64,000 nt of DNA, from assembly GCA_029204045.2 (NCBI GenBank), contig CM055061.1:39766977-39830976 (forward strand), read 5' to 3'. The position numbers were made by a program, and so were the translations under genes. The stretch's first letter is position 1. Each line of letters opens with the position of its first letter. This stretch comes from Tillandsia leiboldiana. Taxonomy: Eukaryota; Streptophyta; Magnoliopsida; Poales; Bromeliaceae. Positions 24,991 to 37,292 of the stretch are shown piece by piece. The notes beneath the pieces are model-generated. The model was not told where the DNA came from. It worked only from the letters and a program-made list of their open reading frames with translations, and made no database searches.

Positions 24991-26275
24991 CGAGTGGGTA
25001 AATCGTCGTTTTCGGCAAAGCACAACCACCCACCTGAAACTTGATGATCCGCTGCCCGCTATAGCTGAAATTTGGTGTGAGTATTCCTTATCCTCCCAGA
25101 AGTCCGATGCCACGAAAATCATCCAAATCCGCCTCACGGATTGGGCTCAATCACTAAAACAATGCACACATCGCAATCAAATTCCAGAATTTCAGCAATT
25201 GAAATTTAGTTTAAGAAGATGTAAGTGCAGCCCCAAATACCTCAAGATGAAGTTCCAAGCAGTAAATCAAAGATATCCTCTTTCATACAAACATCTTCAA
25301 GTCCTCAAAAATCCACCATTAATTTCCCTTAACATTCAAATGAAGCAAAATCACAATGCTGTTCAAAAACTGTTAACATAAACTTGCTAGCATTTCCAAG
25401 CTTAATTAGGGACTTTTCCAAAGGGATTTATCCACATATCACAAAAGGAAATTTTCTCACCATGAAGTTAAGAAGAAGTCCCAACTTGAATTTCTGAAAA
25501 AGACCTTGTATCCACAAAGTTATCTACATTCCAAGGTGCATTGCTCAAATCCAAATTAAAACAGGGACTGTAGTAATCCATATAATAGCACTTGGAAAGA
25601 TCATTAAAGTTACCTAATTAAACGTGCTCCAAATCCTATAAGAGAGGTACCATTGGATTCCTTGTTGAGAGTAGATACAAATTGAGCTAAATAACTCCAA
25701 TTTTCATGCTCGGATGAAGGAGAAAATCCATAAACACTTTGAACTATCCACCAAGTTCCATCTGTACTTGACTGTAGCAAGGTGCTCCAAAGATCATGCA
25801 TAAACCCTAATAAAAACTCAGATCTGGGGAAAATGACACATACCAATATTGTATATCTTCGAGTCCTGGAAATTTCTCCGCAAAAATCATCCACAAATTC
25901 CACTCCTACAATTCAGAAAAGCCAAAATACTAAAGGCTACCCAAAAATCCAGACTGAAACAAAGGGTCCCAAAGATGGCCCTAAAACTCTGTAAAACAAT
26001 GAGATCTGAGGGGGGAGTTGAATACAAAAATTGTAGCCTTACCTCTTGTGAAAACGTATAACCAAAAATGAGCTCAAAATTCCAAGAAATGAGTCCTGAG
26101 GAATTTTCGCACTGAAACGCGACGGGAAGGTCCACCAACAGCAACAATGGTGATGCTTGCCTCATGGAGAAGATGATGGTGATGAAGCCTCAATAATCCA
26201 TCTCTTTGCTGATGAAGATGAAGTAGGGTTGCTGGTGCAGCTCTGCCTGGAGTCCCCCAAAAATCCCAGTCCAAA

Positions 26276-26335
26276 GAAGGAAGAAGGAGGAAGAAGAAGA
26301 AGAAAAAAGGAAGAAGAAGAAGGAGAAAACACACA
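26276..26335. repeat. GAA/GGA purine-rich microsatellite
   Basis: Imperfect GAA and GGA repeats near the minus-strand leader of LTR C. The polar ORFs across it are compositional. Confidence 0.85.
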
Positions 26336-27357
26336 TTAAATCCCCCTTCCCCTCTCCTGAAGCTACAGCACGGGCCCGGCCCGCTCGGCCTGGCGGGCCG
26401 GACACGTGGCGGCCATCCGGGCCGCCACGTCGCCCGGGACAAGCCCCCCGGATCAAGCCACGCGGCTTGATCCGGGTGGCCGCGGCGCCACCAATGGGTG
26501 CGCGCCGTGTGTCCCCACGAGCGGGGAGCGCACAGCGCGCCCACGTGCGCGCGGCGGCGGACCCAACCACGGCCCGCCACGCGTCCTCCCGCAATGCCCG
26601 CTGGACCGCGACTCCAACACCGGCCCAATGGGGTGCCGACACGTGGCACCCCGGTCCACGACCTTCCCCTGCGCCCGAAAAACCCCCCTGAACTTCCGGT
26701 TGCCCGTTTTCGCTCATCAGGACTCCAAAAAATACAACCAAATAGCCTATTTTTATCGTTTTTCCGCGCTGAATCCAAATACGAAGTCCATTTTGCAAGA
26801 ATCCATTTCTAATTTTTGGCGAAACTCCCAAATAAGCAACCTTGATCCTTTTCTCGCACTGAGTCCGTTTCTCGGGTCTGATTTGCGCGCAACCAACACT
26901 ATCCACAGAAATAGGCCTCCACAAGCTGTCGATCACACTATAATGACCACGAAGTTCCGGGTCTTCACACCTTTGGATGGAGCTCCTGAGTACAGTCAGT
27001 AGATTATTTACTTTTTCGCTGTTGAGAGATTATTGTATGGTGAGGATTTGACTGGTACTGAGAGTCTGTACACTGATGTATTATTTTAGGATTACCTCCC
27101 TGTTGAGTTCTGAGTTTTTGTTTTTGAGGATTTTGTATGATTATTATTTATGGGAGATGGATATTGTATCATTATTCCAGTTGTACAGATGGTTGGTTTT
27201 AGTTTTACAGCACTTTTATTTTATAGCTCTGATATCTGTTTAGCTGTAGCCCTTTCTTGCAGGTAGGACGCTTCGCCTTTGCGGGGTTTTGCATAGGCGG
27301 CGGATCGATCTGTTGGCGAGCCCGGGTCGCAGTTTCGACTCTGGGAGTGACATCTTA

Positions 27358-28419
27358 CGTCTGGTAGTCCAACCGACCTTCGTCCTCTTTCGAAGGATTA
27401 TACTTGTGAAGGTCGTGTGTTTGAAAGCCGGCTTTTGCCCCCACTCCTAGGAGCTTGGAGGATTTTGAGCCGTTCAGACGTCTGGCCCTTGTCAGGAACG
27501 AACCTCGTTGTGCTTCGACCAGCTTTCCTGCAGGGTCGGGTGACTTCATCTCCAGGAGAAACCGCATGATCTTCTCCTATTGCATGCAGGGAACCAAGGA
27601 GTCTAAAGAGACTTTACGTTCTCTTTTGCTCCCCTCCCCCGGTCAACTCCAAAGGTGATAGGGCATCTCAATTTCCTGCAAACAACGTACGATCGCTGCC
27701 AGCTAGAAGACGGCCATATAAATCAACTTCTCGATGGAGCGTCCGACTGCACATCTTCTTCTTCTGAAACACTTTTGTCTGTAGCTCTTTCTTCGAGTTG
27801 TATACACGTTGGCTGATCAAATGTGAAGTCTTCTTATATTTTTGCTCCACATCCTCCAAAACCGACAGTTGTGTTTCAGGCATCCTCTTGATCAGTTACT
27901 CACTTTTCAATCTATTGGTTGCATGTGCGTTACATTCGACTTTGGCGGCCTCGAGTGTAGCCTAGCATTTCCGTTCGAAATTCTCACATTCCTCATCCGA
28001 TGCCTTTTGGCTAATCCGAGCGCCTTGCTATCTGATTCCACCCATAAGAATCAGGGTTCTCACCCTCGGTCTTCTTGACCAATCAGGCGCTTCATCCGCT
28101 TTTGGCCTTAACTGTGTTAGCCGAAAGGTTCTCCTGGTCGGCCCTTATTGGCCGACCCTCGATCCTCAGGCCCAGGTGGGGCCTGAGTCAGTGATTCCTT
28201 TGACACGATCCCGGCGGATCTATACTCTCGGTTACTTCAACTGAGAGCTTGTCGAACTTTGGCCCTTTCCAATGGGCCTGGTATGGGACTCCCATGCAAA
28301 CCTTCTCCGTCGAAGGTTGCAGGGACCCAGACATCGGCCGCCTGTCCGGCCCAGCCTCCGCACCTAAGGTGTCCCGCAGATGGGCGCGGGGATTGGTGAG
28401 CCCCACCTGAGGTACCGGG
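27358..28419 (-). other. Element H internal fragment
   Basis: Flanked by A (left) and a copia solo LTR (right). A minus-strand open stretch at 27883-27668 encodes a lysine/glutamate-rich peptide of 71 residues that I do not recognise. The rest is closed in all frames. The last five bases CCGGG (28415-28419) are a TSD. Confidence 0.45.
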
Positions 28420-29718
28420 TGTTGGGTTATATCTAATATGGATCTAAATAGGGGAAAAAACACCTAGGGGGGGTGAATAGGTGTAAACAATAAACACTCA
28501 AAAATCTTTGCGTAATAAAACCTAATGCGGAAATGAAAAATAACACGCAAGATTTTTACGTGGAAAACTCCAAAACCAGGAGTAAAAAACTACGGGACCG
28601 ATAACACGGTGAAATCAACTAAAATTATAACATGTACAAAGGTGATATAACGCACTCAAAGACGACTCATCCTTTTTCCATACGCTCCGAGTTGATCTTC
28701 TCCGCTCGCTCCACAACGCGCCTCGAATCCACGATTTGCGTCCAACGCCGAATCCACGGCATCCAACGTCGAGTCCACGACGTCTGACCGAATCCACGGT
28801 CTCCACCAGGTAGTACGTCTCGAATCCACGAACGTACCTCGCTCCGAATCCACGAGAGCGGTAGCACCTTGAATCCACAAGGCCACGTGAATCCACGCGC
28901 CGATTTTGGAGAAAATCGTTGTTTTGTTGGTGGTGATGATCCGCCGAATACTTAGATCAAAGATAGATCGGAAATACCATCTAAGTATTCATTAATTTGA
29001 TTCTACTCAAAATCTGAGTATGAAAACCTAGAATCAAATTAATTAATATAGATAAAGAAACATAGAATTAAATCTAGTTATTTCCCTTCTTCTCTATATG
29101 TGGATCAATAAGTTTTTCATCCGTTTATTTTCCTCATTCATTTACGGAGATTAAAAACTTATTGTGGATTACCCTAAAGAATAGAATTAGGGTTTACTTT
29201 TAGGTTAGAAACCATTGGAAGAGGATAAGAATCAAAAACCAACCTTATCTGGAAGTTTTCGGGTCGACAGTCCGGACTGAAATAATGCGATCCGGACTGT
29301 CGTCATTAAACGGAGTTTTTCCAGAAAAACCACGTTCGGGGTCCGGACTGAAGATCCACGGTCCGGACTATTCATGCAGTTTCTGCAAAATCCACGTTCG
29401 GGGTCCAGACTGAACAAATGTGTTCCGGACTGGATTTGCGCATGAACTACCCTATGTTCGGGGTCCGGACTGTAGTACCCTGATCCGGATCCTGAACATA
29501 TAACATGTCCAGTTTTTTATTTTTATTCGATTAAAAATCTATCCAAGTGTTTCTACACTGTAAGAAGTATTCGGATCACCAAACTTATTTAGTTAAACGT
29601 ACCTGATCCTTTTGAATTATTCTTTCTTGAGATTGAGGTATATGATCCAAGCTTCTTCATCTTCAATCTTCAAGACTTAAACACTTTCACGAAATACGGC
29701 AAGACAAATTCCTTAACA
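28420..29718 (-). mobile_element. Solo LTR of the SIRE-like copia family (1299 bp)
   Basis: Plus-strand ends TGTTGGGTTATATC...CTTAACA; TSD CCGGG at 28415-28419 and 29719-29723. It aligns with the Cop1 and Cop2 LTRs. It has GTCCGGAC-type palindromes at about 29262-29490, like Cop1 rather than Cop2. The TATA site has decayed to CTAAAAGTAAAC. No flanking element internal sequence, so it is a product of LTR-LTR recombination. Confidence 0.93.
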
Positions 29719-29723
29719 CCGGG

Positions 29724-30578
29724 GCCTTCAATTGTGCCGATGTGGGCGACGACCTGCCTTGGCCGTCCCGACTTTGGTGCGGTCCTTGCGGAGGGACCCC
29801 TTCGCCTCTCCTGCCCCTAACCCGCGACTGGACGCATAGAGGCGGGGAAGGATGATGAACCCCCAAACAATTCTCTGGCAGATGACCGATATTCTGCCCC
29901 ATCAGCCCAGTTCCCGTCCAGTGCGGGGTCATTTGCGATTGTACTGCCCCCAGCAGTTGTGCCACTGTGCAGGGCATGTCCTGCCATGCTGCCTTAATTA
30001 TCAGCGTTGTTCGCGCCGATGGTATCAAGCTCGCTGAGGATGGCTCGGGCTGGCCATCTTGATCGCAAGAGATCCTTTGATTCGGGATCATCCTGCTGTT
30101 CTCCCTGCCCTCAGATTCCAACGAACAGGGCGACTCAGATGAACCCTGGACGATCTCCTGCTTGTGGCCGATGTTTAAGATCATCGGCCTGTCCTGAGCT
30201 GGGATAGGAGTGATTTGTGACTGCCCTGCCCCCGGCATAAGTGCCGCTGTGGGGGGCGTAACCTGCAGTGCCTCTGGCGCCGACAAAATCGACTGTGTTG
30301 GTGGCAGCGGTGGTGGGGCTGCTGGAGCTTCCTATAGCTTTTCTCGGGCTAGGAACTACCCGAATCGAACGAGGCTTTCATCCGTAGCTGGGGCATTGGC
30401 GTCCCAGGCTCAGATCTTATTTTCTAGGGACCTCATCATTTTGGCTAACTGCCCATATATATCGGAGAGAGACGGCTCCGGTTGTGCCGACTCCCCGTAT
30501 GGCTCCGGGAACCATGACATGCTGTCGGGAAACTAGGTAAAATTTACCTGAGTGTCCCACTGGGTGTGCCAAGAAGAT
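29724..30578 (-). pseudogene. Element H internal region, possible gag remnant
   Basis: Just inside the right LTR, on the minus strand, TGGCACACCCAGTGGGAC (30571-30554) is in the position of a primer-binding site. A start codon at 30520 opens a 36-codon frame (MSWFPEPYGESAQPEPS) that looks like a gag N-terminus and then stops. A second frame, 30286-29687, is open for 199 codons and runs into the solo LTR. It contains two imperfect copies, about 90 residues apart, of a ~40-residue segment with QSQ-TP and NIGH motifs. Assignment to gag is inferred from position only. Confidence 0.35.
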
Positions 30579-30955
30579 TGTTGGGGCCAAAATGTGGCTG
30601 GCGGGTGATTGACCCATGCTGGGTGTCGAAGTGCGCCGCGTGACAACAAGCAAGCGATCGGGTCGAGGAGGGATCCGCTCGGCCGAGTTCTCCTCTGGTA
30701 ACTCCCCACAACCGCAAGCGACCGGTGACTGCCGAAAGTGGGTTCGCGGAGCTAGAGAGGGATCACTGGTTTCGACTTAGATTAGTCGAAACGCTCGTGG
30801 GTAAATGTACGACTGATGAGTCGATAATAACTTTGAAGCATACACGAGGGCAAATAAAGACACGATCAAGGGGCTGGTTTACACTCTAAATGCAAAATAA
30901 ATAAAGACACGACCAAATGGTTGGTTTACACTTTATATTGATAAGAAGAAGGGGA
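30579..30955 (-). repeat. Element H right LTR, first piece
   Basis: Begins TGTTGGGGCC on the plus strand, the minus-strand LTR end CCCCAACA. It continues past Cop1 at 52396. Contains a doubled AATAAAGACACGA segment (30856-30920). GGGGA at 30951-30955 is the Cop1 TSD. Confidence 0.5.
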
Positions 30956-32252
30956 TGTTAAGGATTTTATTTTGGCGTATTTCGTGAAGTGGTTAAGTCT
31001 TTAAGATTGAGGATGAAGATGTTTGGATCATATACCTCAATCTCAAGAAAGAAGAATTCAAAAGGATCAGGTACGTTTAACTAAATAAGTTTGGTGATTC
31101 GAATACTTCTTATAGTGTAGAAACACTCGGATGGATTTTTAATTGCATAAAAATTAAAAAACTGGACTGTTATATGTTCAGGATCCGGATCAGGGTATTC
31201 CAGTCCGGACCCCGAACGTAGGTAAGTTCATGCGGAATTTCAGTCCGGACCTCCCCTGTTTCAGTCCGGACCCCGAACAAGGATTCTGCAGAAATTGCAT
31301 GAACAGTCCAGACTGTTCATCTTTCAGTCCGGACCCCGAACATGATTTTTCAGGAAATTCTCTGAAAAATGACGACAGTCCGGATCAAGCCAAATCCAGT
31401 CCGGACCGTCATGCGGGAAAAACTCTGTTAAGTCAGTTTTTTATTCTTATCCTCTTCCAAAGATTTCTAACCTATAAGTAAACCCTAATTTCATCTTTTA
31501 GGGTAATCCAAAATAAGTTTTGTAATCCGTAAATAACCGAGAAAAAATTAACGGAGAAAACTTAGAAAAATCCACATATAGAGAAGAAAGGGAAAAACTA
31601 GATCTATTCTATGCTTCTTCATCTATATTGATTAATTTGATTCTAGGGTTTCAAAGCTCATATCTCTTGTAGAATCAAATTAATGAATACTTAGATGGTA
31701 TTTCCAATCTATCTTCGATCTAAGTATTCGGCGGATTTTCACCACCAGCAAACAACGATTTCCCAAAAATCGGCGCGTGGATTCACGTGGCCTTGTGGAT
31801 TCAAGGTGCTACCGCTCTCGTGGATTCGGAGCGAGGTACGTTCGTGTGATCGATACGTGCTACATTGGTGGAGACCGTGGATCCGGTTGGACGTCGTGGA
31901 CTCGACGTTGGACGCCGTGGATTCGACGTTGGACGCAAATCGTGGATTCGAGGCGCGTTGCGGAGCGAGCGGAGAAGATCTACTTGGAGCGTATGGAAAA
32001 AGGTTGAGTCGTGTGTGACTACGTTATATCACCTTTTTACGTGTTTAATCTTAGTGGATTTCACTGTGTGATCGGTCCCGTGGTTTTTTACTCCTGGTTT
32101 GGAGTTTTCCACGTAAAATCCCTGCGTGTTATTTACTTTTCCGCATTGGGTTTTTGTTACGCAAAGATTTTGGAGTGTTTATTGTTTACACTTATTCACC
32201 CCCCTCTAGGTGTTTTTTCCCCTATTCAGATCCATATTTAACATAACCCACA
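30956..32252 (+). repeat. Cop1 5' LTR
   Basis: TGTTAAGG...CCCACA. U3 has one ATCCGGAT and five GTCCGGAC palindromes at 31184-31410. The TATA box TATAAGTA is at 31473-31480. The downstream part holds repeated GTGGATTCG motifs (31775-31960). Confidence 0.95.
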
Positions 32253-32254
32253 AG

Positions 32255-32266
32255 TGGTATCAGAGC
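32255..32266 (+). other. Cop1 primer-binding site
   Basis: TGGTATCAGAGC, two bases after the LTR, complementary to the 3' end of plant initiator tRNA-Met. Confidence 0.92.
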
Positions 32267-32285
32267 GGGAATAGGGTTGTAAACA

Positions 32286-34330
32286 ATGGTTGAAGGTGGA
32301 AACATCAACAGACCACCGTTCTTCGATGGAACAAACTATGCTTATTGGAAAGTACGCATGAGAGCGCTTTTAATTTCCATCGATGAACGGGTATGGCAAT
32401 CAATCGAGTTTGGATGGACAAATCCTACTGAAATTATTGCTGATGTTCGCACCATCAAACCTAGGTCGAAATGGACCAAGGAAGAAATTGATACATCTTC
32501 TTACAACGACAAAGGGATTAATGCTTTATTTAATGCGTTGTCGCAAACCGAATTCTCTCGCATCTCGGCATGTGAGACTGCGAAAGAAATCTAGGATATT
32601 CTACAAGTTACACATGAGGGAACAAGCCTTGTGAAGATTCAAAAACTGTAAATGCTTACGAGCAAATTTGACTCAATTTTTATGGCAAAAAATGAATCGT
32701 TCACAGATTATTATACACGATTGCAAGATATCGTTAATACATGTGCTAACTTGGGAGAGAAAATTCTAGAATCTAAAGTTGTAAGAAAGATTTTAAGGAC
32801 TCTTCCTGAAAGATTTCGTGCTAAGGTTACAACCATTGAAAAAGTAAAACACCCGGACGAAATCAAAGTAGAAGAATTAGTTGGTGCACTTCAAACTTAT
32901 GAAATGACTTTTCCTACTAACTATTCTTCTAGAAAGCCATCTTCTTCTAAGTCTTCAGGTTTTGCATTGAAATCAACAAAAGAAGAAGACACGGATTCAT
33001 CCTCCTCAGACGATGATGAGAATCTATCAATGGAGGATTTCGAGAAGCAACTTGCATTCTTGACGAGGAAATTTTGCAGAAGCTTTCGAAGGGGTAATTC
33101 AAGCAAAACCTCATCCTTCGTAAAGTCCAAGAAAGGCAAAGGATTTTCAAGCTTTAAGTCATGAAAGCAAGAAAATTCTTCAAAGGACAAGAAGAACTCG
33201 GAGGGACAAATCCAATGCTTCAAGTGCCGAGGCTACGGTCATATCTCAACGGAGTGTCCCAACAAGAATCCGTCAAAGAAGAAGGCGATTCAAGCCGTCA
33301 CTTGGGATGACACCTCAACTTCCAATGAGTCATCTTCCAGTGATGAGGATAACAACGCAACGACATTCCACGCGTCCACAACTTCACCTTACGTGTGCTT
33401 TATGGAAAGTACATCCGGTTCATTATCCAACTCCTCCCAAATTGAAAAGAATGCAACGGATGATGAACCGAGTAATTCGAAGGTGAAGACTTTGCTTTTG
33501 CCTATCATAAGCTTTTAAAGGATTCAAAGAAATTGGCAAAGCAAAACAAGAGTTTGATAAGAAGATTGCAGGATCTTGAAGAAGAAGCTAAAAAGGCAAC
33601 TTCTCTCTCAAACGCTCTTGAAGTGGAAAGGGACCATTTGATCAAAGTAAATGTTTCCCTTCAAGAGAAGAACGAGCATTTCGAGAAGGAACACAACAAG
33701 TTGGTGGATAAAGCTAATTACTTCTTGAAGCTCTACTCCGAGGCTCGACAAGAGAAGATGGAGATGACGAAGACCATTTTCCAACTTAAGGAAGATTTGA
33801 AGCGATTCTTTTCCGGAAGGAGCAAGTTGGATAAGATGCTTGGTCTTGGTCAAACGAATCATTTGGGCCTTGGATACGATCGAACTGGAAACAGTCCTAG
33901 TTCGAGTGAAATAATTTTTGGGCGTCAGTCGGTTGCTCCTCCTCCTCCTCCACCACCGACGAAACTCAACGCATCCAACGACAACAAGCCTACCTCACCT
34001 ACTTCAGGTTCAACATGTACAAAGGTATGTTTTCGTTGCGGTTTTGCAAGGCACATAAGAAGAGATTGCAAGATTGGAGCAAAACGATCAAATCAAGCAC
34101 CTCTTGCAACAACTACCAACAAGGTCATTCCCCGGAAGTCAAAGGAGAATTTTTCAAAGGTAAAGAACCCTGGTAGTACACCTAACAAGATGACGTCATC
34201 AAAGAAAAGTGATCAATCAAACAAGACGCATTCACCAAGGAGAATAACTTCACAATCATTGTCGACGTACTCTAAAACTCAAAAGGTTTGGGTGCGCAAA
34301 GGTGAATTCTTCCCTTGTCTTGTCATTCAT
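32286..34330 (+). pseudogene. Cop1 gag, stops and a frameshift
   Basis: It aligns with the intact Cop2 gag. In-frame stops are TAG at 32592 (TGG in Cop2), TAA at 32649 (CAA in Cop2) and TGA at 33162 (AGA in Cop2). A 1-base deletion near 33479 shifts the frame; 33533 onward reads in the new frame directly into protease. CCHC knuckle 1 is at 33216-33257 (CFKCRGYGHISTEC). Knuckle 2 is at 34028-34069 (CFRCGFARHIRRDC). Between them lies a coiled-coil-like KE-rich segment (33530-33800). It would encode the particle protein that binds the genomic RNA. Confidence 0.9.
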
Positions 34331-37292
34331 ACATCACTGCATGCTTATGACAACTCATCTTGGTATCTGAATAGTGGATGTTCCCGTCACATGACCGGTG
34401 ACAAAAATTATTTTCGAACTTAAGAGAAAACCTCCGGAGGACTTGTAGTTTTCGGAGACGGTTGTTCTTCAAAAATTGTTGGAAAAGGAACAATTACTAT
34501 TCCAGAAGGCCCGGTTTTGAACAATGTTTTATTTGTTGAAGGCCTTAAGACTAACCTCATTAGCATTAGTCAACTATGTGATAATGGCTTCTCAGTTAAT
34601 TTTTCATCTGTTGAATGTATTGTAACTGATAAGGACCATTCATTCTTTTTGAAAGGGGTTAGGTCTGAAAATAATTGCTATGTAGTTCCTAACAAAATTT
34701 CTAAACATTGTAACCTAGTGTCACTTGATAATGAAACTCTTTGGCATGAAAGATTATGTCACATTAATTTTAAGGAACTAGCTAGAATTTCAAACAAAGA
34801 CGTGGTTAAAGGAGTTCCTAAACTATCTTTTTAAGAAAACATTGTGCGTGGAGGTTGTCAAAAGGGAAAACAATCAAGGACCACGCACAAGAATTTAAAC
34901 CACATGGGAACCAAACAGCCACTTGAATTATTGCACATGGACTTAATGGGGCCGACTCATCAACCAAGTTTGTGAGGTAAATGGTACATTTTTCTTATGG
35001 TTGATGATTTCTCTAGATATTCATGGGTAACATTTTTAAAAGAGAAAGCGGATACTTTCGATTCTTTTAATGAGATATGTCATCGTGTTATGATTGAGAA
35101 AAATGAAAAGATCGTTTGTGTTCGAAGTGATAGAGGTGGAGAATTCATCAATTCTAAATTTGTTGATTTTTGCACTTCCAATGGCATAAAACATGAATTC
35201 TCTGCACCCTATACACCTCAACAGAATGGTGTAGTCGAGCGCAAAAACAGAGTAGTACAAGAGATAGCGCGTGTTATGCTTCACAGCCGGAAACTCCCGT
35301 TACATTTTTTGGCTGAAGCAGTTAACACCGCGGTCCACGTAATCAATCGTGTTTATTTGCGCCCGGGTACTTTAAATACACCATATGAGCTATGGTTTTG
35401 TAGAAAACCAAATATCAAATATTTTCAAATATTTGGGAGTCGCTGTTACATTTTACGTGATCGCAAAAATCTTGGAAAATTCGACTCTCGAAGTGATGAA
35501 GGAATTTTCATGGGTTATTCTACAAATAGTAGAGCATATCGGGTATTTAATCTCGAATCTAAAATGATGGTAGAATCTTTTAATATTAAAGTAGATGAAG
35601 CTTTTCATTTTTCATCTGATAAATCTACCCCTGATATGTCTCTTGATGATGATACTCCTGTAAAAGATATTGCATCTTCTCATAATAATTCTTCCGATAA
35701 TATTGATGTATCTCATGATTCTTCTAGTTTATCTGATGTGCAGGAATCATCACACATACCTCCGAACACTCTGTTACCGCAAACGCTACGTATCTCCAAG
35801 GACCATCGAGAGTCAAATATCATTGGAGATCCACAAGAAGGAGTCAGGACTCGGAGACAATTGGTTTGTGGAGTTGCGTGTTACGTCTCCATGTTAGAAC
35901 CAAAGAATGTTGATGAAGCTCTTCAGGATGATTATTGGATTGAAGCAATGCAAGAAGAGCTCCATCAATTTGAAAGAAACAAAGTCTGGGAACAAACGAA
36001 GCCTCCGAAGCAACACAACATAATTGGTACAAAGTGGATTTTCAAAAACAAGAAAAACGAGGATGGTACCATCATTAGGAACAAAGCACGCCTAGTTGCT
36101 CAGGGCTATTCACAAATTGAAGGTATAGACTTTGATGAGACGTTCGCCCCAGTAGCTCGTCTCGAGTCAATTCGCATCCTTTTTGTAATTGCTTGTCATT
36201 TCAAAATTAAGATTTTTCAAATGGATGTTAAGAGCGCATTTTTAAATGGTTTTCTAAATGAGGAAGTTTATGTGGCTCAACCGAAAGGTTTCATTGACCA
36301 CAAACTACCTAACCATGTTTTTCGACTGAAAAAGGCTCTTTACGGTCTAAAACAAGCACCGCGAGCATGGTACGAAAGGTTGACAAAGCACCTTTTGGAA
36401 AAGGGCTATACTCGAGAGGGAGCGGATCGGACACTCTTTGTGAAGCATTTTAAGAAAAACTTCATTGTGGCACAAATCTATGTCGATGACATTGTATTTG
36501 GAGCAACAAGGAATAATGATGCTTCAAAATTCGCTGAAACCATGGAAAGCGAATTTGAGATGTCCATGATGGGCGAGCTAACATATTTTCTTGGATTGCA
36601 AGTCAAACAAAGTGAAAAAGGCATTCATCTGTGCCAATCCAAGTATGCAAAGGAGTTGGTGAAGAAATTCATATTAGAAAACTCTAAAGACTTTCCGACT
36701 CCAATGGGAACTAGCAACAAGGGATTAGGAAGTGAATCTCTCAGTAAAAGTGTAGATGAGAAGCTTTATCGCAGCATGATTGGAAGTCTACTCTATCTCA
36801 CGGCTAGTCGCCCGGACATATCCTTCAGTGTTGGGATTTGCGTGAGATATCAATCTGCACCGAAGGAGGTTCACCTGAAAGCGGTGAAAAGGATCATCCG
36901 GTACATCAAAGGTACGCTAAATTTCAGAATTTGGTATCCTATGGGAGCAACTCTCGACATTATAGGATACTCGGATGCCGATTGGGCTGGATCAGTGGAT
37001 GATCGGAAAAGCACGAGTGGTGCATGTTTTTATCTTGCCCATTGTCTTGTTGCATGGCATAGTAAAAAGTAAAACTGCATTGCACTCTCGACTGCCGAAG
37101 CGGAATATATTTCAGAGGGTAGTTGTTCAACTCAATTGGTTTGGATGAAAAGCGTGTTGAGCGACTTCAGAATTTCTGTGACTTCCGTAACTATTCTGTG
37201 TGACAACACTAGTGCAATAAATATTTCTAAAAACCCTGTGTTGCACTCAAGAACAAAACATATTGAACTTAGATATCATTTTCTAAGAGAGC
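34331..37292 (+). pseudogene. Cop1 pol (first part): protease, integrase, RT, RNase H
   Basis: Protease starts near 34360 but its active site reads NSG where copia proteases have DSG. Stops lie at 34421, 34832, 34976 and 37070. The pre-integrase zinc region (LWHERLCHIN) is at about 34740. The integrase core has SDRGGEF and the ENGxVERKNR-like stretch [11 protein letters not shown] (35220). RT has [22 protein letters not shown] and the catalytic YVDD (about 36480). RNase H has [12 protein letters not shown] and STAEAEYIS. The open piece 34997-37072 is 691 codons. G1 is inserted after RELV; pol resumes at 47318. Confidence 0.93.

Larger units (their letters stand above)
22623..26969 (-). mobile_element. 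Solo LTR C (4347 bp), inserted in LTR A
   Basis: Plus-strand ends TGTCACGCCCCGGG...CCGGGTCTTCACA; TSD CCTTT at 22618-22622 and 26970-26974. Same family and orientation as B. It is longer than A and B because of an AT-rich block at 24000-24990 full of CTCACATAA-like repeats. CACGTG boxes remain at 26403, 26542 and 26640. No coding region. Confidence 0.93.
15238..27352 (+). mobile_element. Solo LTR A of a long-LTR family (about 4.0 kb), split by B and C
   Basis: Starts TGTGGTGACCCGG, ends GGGAGTGACA; TSD TCTTA at 15233-15237 and 27353-27357. Pieces are 15238-18299, 22029-22622 and 26975-27352, about 4.03 kb after removing B, C and their duplicated sites. No internal coding region accompanies it, so it is a solo LTR left by LTR-LTR recombination. 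A TATA box lies at 16102-16107 with five CACGTG boxes upstream. The terminal CCCCGGGGCGTGACA of the sister copies is shared with G0 and G1, suggesting a Tekay-like gypsy origin. Confidence 0.88.

Noticed and set aside
26074..26936. ORFs of 234 and 248 codons on the minus strand
   Set aside because: They run through the LTR C promoter, GC-rich part and GAA microsatellite; no domain and no conservation with B or D.
32255..32266. A tRNA gene at the TGGTATCAGAGC sites
   Set aside because: Only the 12-nt primer-binding match is present, next to an LTR; no tRNA body.
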